Under the pieces are notes generated by a model. It made no database searches. It was not told where the DNA came from and saw only the letters and a program-made list of their open reading frames with translations. Source: Lucifuga dentata (lineage: Eukaryota; Chordata; Actinopteri; Ophidiiformes; Bythitidae). From it: a stretch of DNA of 64,000 nt. Shown here piece after piece: positions 63,377-64,000 of the stretch (position 1 is the stretch's first letter; each line of letters starts with the position of its first letter). The stretch is taken from NCBI GenBank assembly GCA_014773175.1, contig VXCM01000769.1:20742-84741 (forward strand). The letters run 5' to 3'. The translations under genes were made by a program, and so were the position numbers.

Positions 63377-64000
63377 CTGGTGTGGCGGAGCGAGCGGGGA
63401 GGAAAAGAAGTTAAGTTGCTGATTGCTAAAACAAAAACAATAAACACTTCTGAACTGGAACTATGCAGGTTTGAAAAGAGGTCAGATATTATAAGTCCAA
63501 ATATCTCTTTAAAACTGGATGCAAAAGCTGAATTAGTGTACTTTTTAGATCTGACACTTTCTGAATGCTTAGCATCTGGTAGAGCAAAATGGAAAGGGTG
63601 GCTTGGCTTAATATATTTCTGCAGCCAAAAAAAACTCAGAGACATTAAAGAGACAGAAACATCTGGATGCAAATGGGAAGTGAAGGGTCTGCATTAGCTA
63701 GCGTCTGGCTACATCAGTAAACAGATGTCAGCAGAGACGGGCATTAAGGTTTATTGCCAGAGACAGATAACGACAGATGACAAAGATACAAAGAGCATGG
63801 TCTGAAGTTCAAAGTCAGGTGAGATGGAACAAATGCTGCCAAAAGATAAAGAGAAATGGAGGTATGTCAGGGAGAGGTGAAGACAGATGGCGGTAGAACA
63901 GAAAAGAAATAGATAAGGGGAGGCAAAGAAAGGAAAAAGATGAAATACGGAAGTGAGGAAGGAAGAAAGGAAAAGAAAGAGAGAAGATGGGGGACGTGAG
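63377..64000 (-). other. cacna2d1 last intron (partial)
   Basis: Purine-rich toward the right edge; no further exon recognised before the window ends. Confidence 0.6.

Overview
The window is nuclear DNA from a ray-finned (teleost) fish. The genes have small exons with GT-AG introns, the proteins are recognisable vertebrate orthologues, and the non-coding part carries fish-type repeats (Tc1/mariner relics, hAT MITE, tRNA-derived SINEs, a 5'-truncated LINE tail) and many CA/GT, CTAT and CCAT microsatellites. There is no prokaryotic, viral, CRISPR or operon content.

Layout. (1) 1-15412, minus strand: the first ten coding exons of snd1 (Tudor-SN), residues 1-381; the rest of the gene lies left of base 1. 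(2) 15413-19673: head-to-head intergenic region with a CpG-rich TATA-less snd1 promoter and a TATA-containing pax4 promoter. (3) 19674-22635, plus strand: complete pax4, ten coding exons, 434 residues, paired domain plus homeodomain. (4) 22636-27006: convergent intergenic region between pax4 and hgf. (5) 27007-43936, minus strand: complete hepatocyte growth factor gene, 18 coding exons, 716 residues: signal peptide, N/PAN domain, four kringles, and a trypsin-like domain without a catalytic triad. (6) 43937-63188: about 19 kb without a convincing gene, holding mobile-element relics, microsatellites and probably part of the 3' UTR of the next gene. (7) 63189-63376, minus strand: last coding exon of a cacna2d1-type calcium-channel alpha2/delta subunit; the rest lies right of the window.

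Context. snd1 and pax4 are head-to-head neighbours in human 7q32, and hgf and cacna2d1 are tandem neighbours in human 7q21; here the two blocks are fused. I recognise no shared pathway: snd1 acts in RNA metabolism, pax4 in pancreatic endocrine fate, hgf is the secreted MET ligand, and cacna2d1 is a channel subunit.

Assembly. Twelve single Ns mark contig joins. Several are flanked by exact 64-65 bp (in one case 33 bp) duplicates, i.e. unmerged contig overlaps; one splits the cacna2d1 exon. I found no undescribed biological system. The most interesting items are the degenerate HGF triad (Gln/Asn/Asn), a three-copy TTAA-flanked MITE, a nested hAT-in-Tc1 insertion, a large imperfect palindrome, several perfect hairpins, and a TTAGC-rich tract beside the snd1 promoter.
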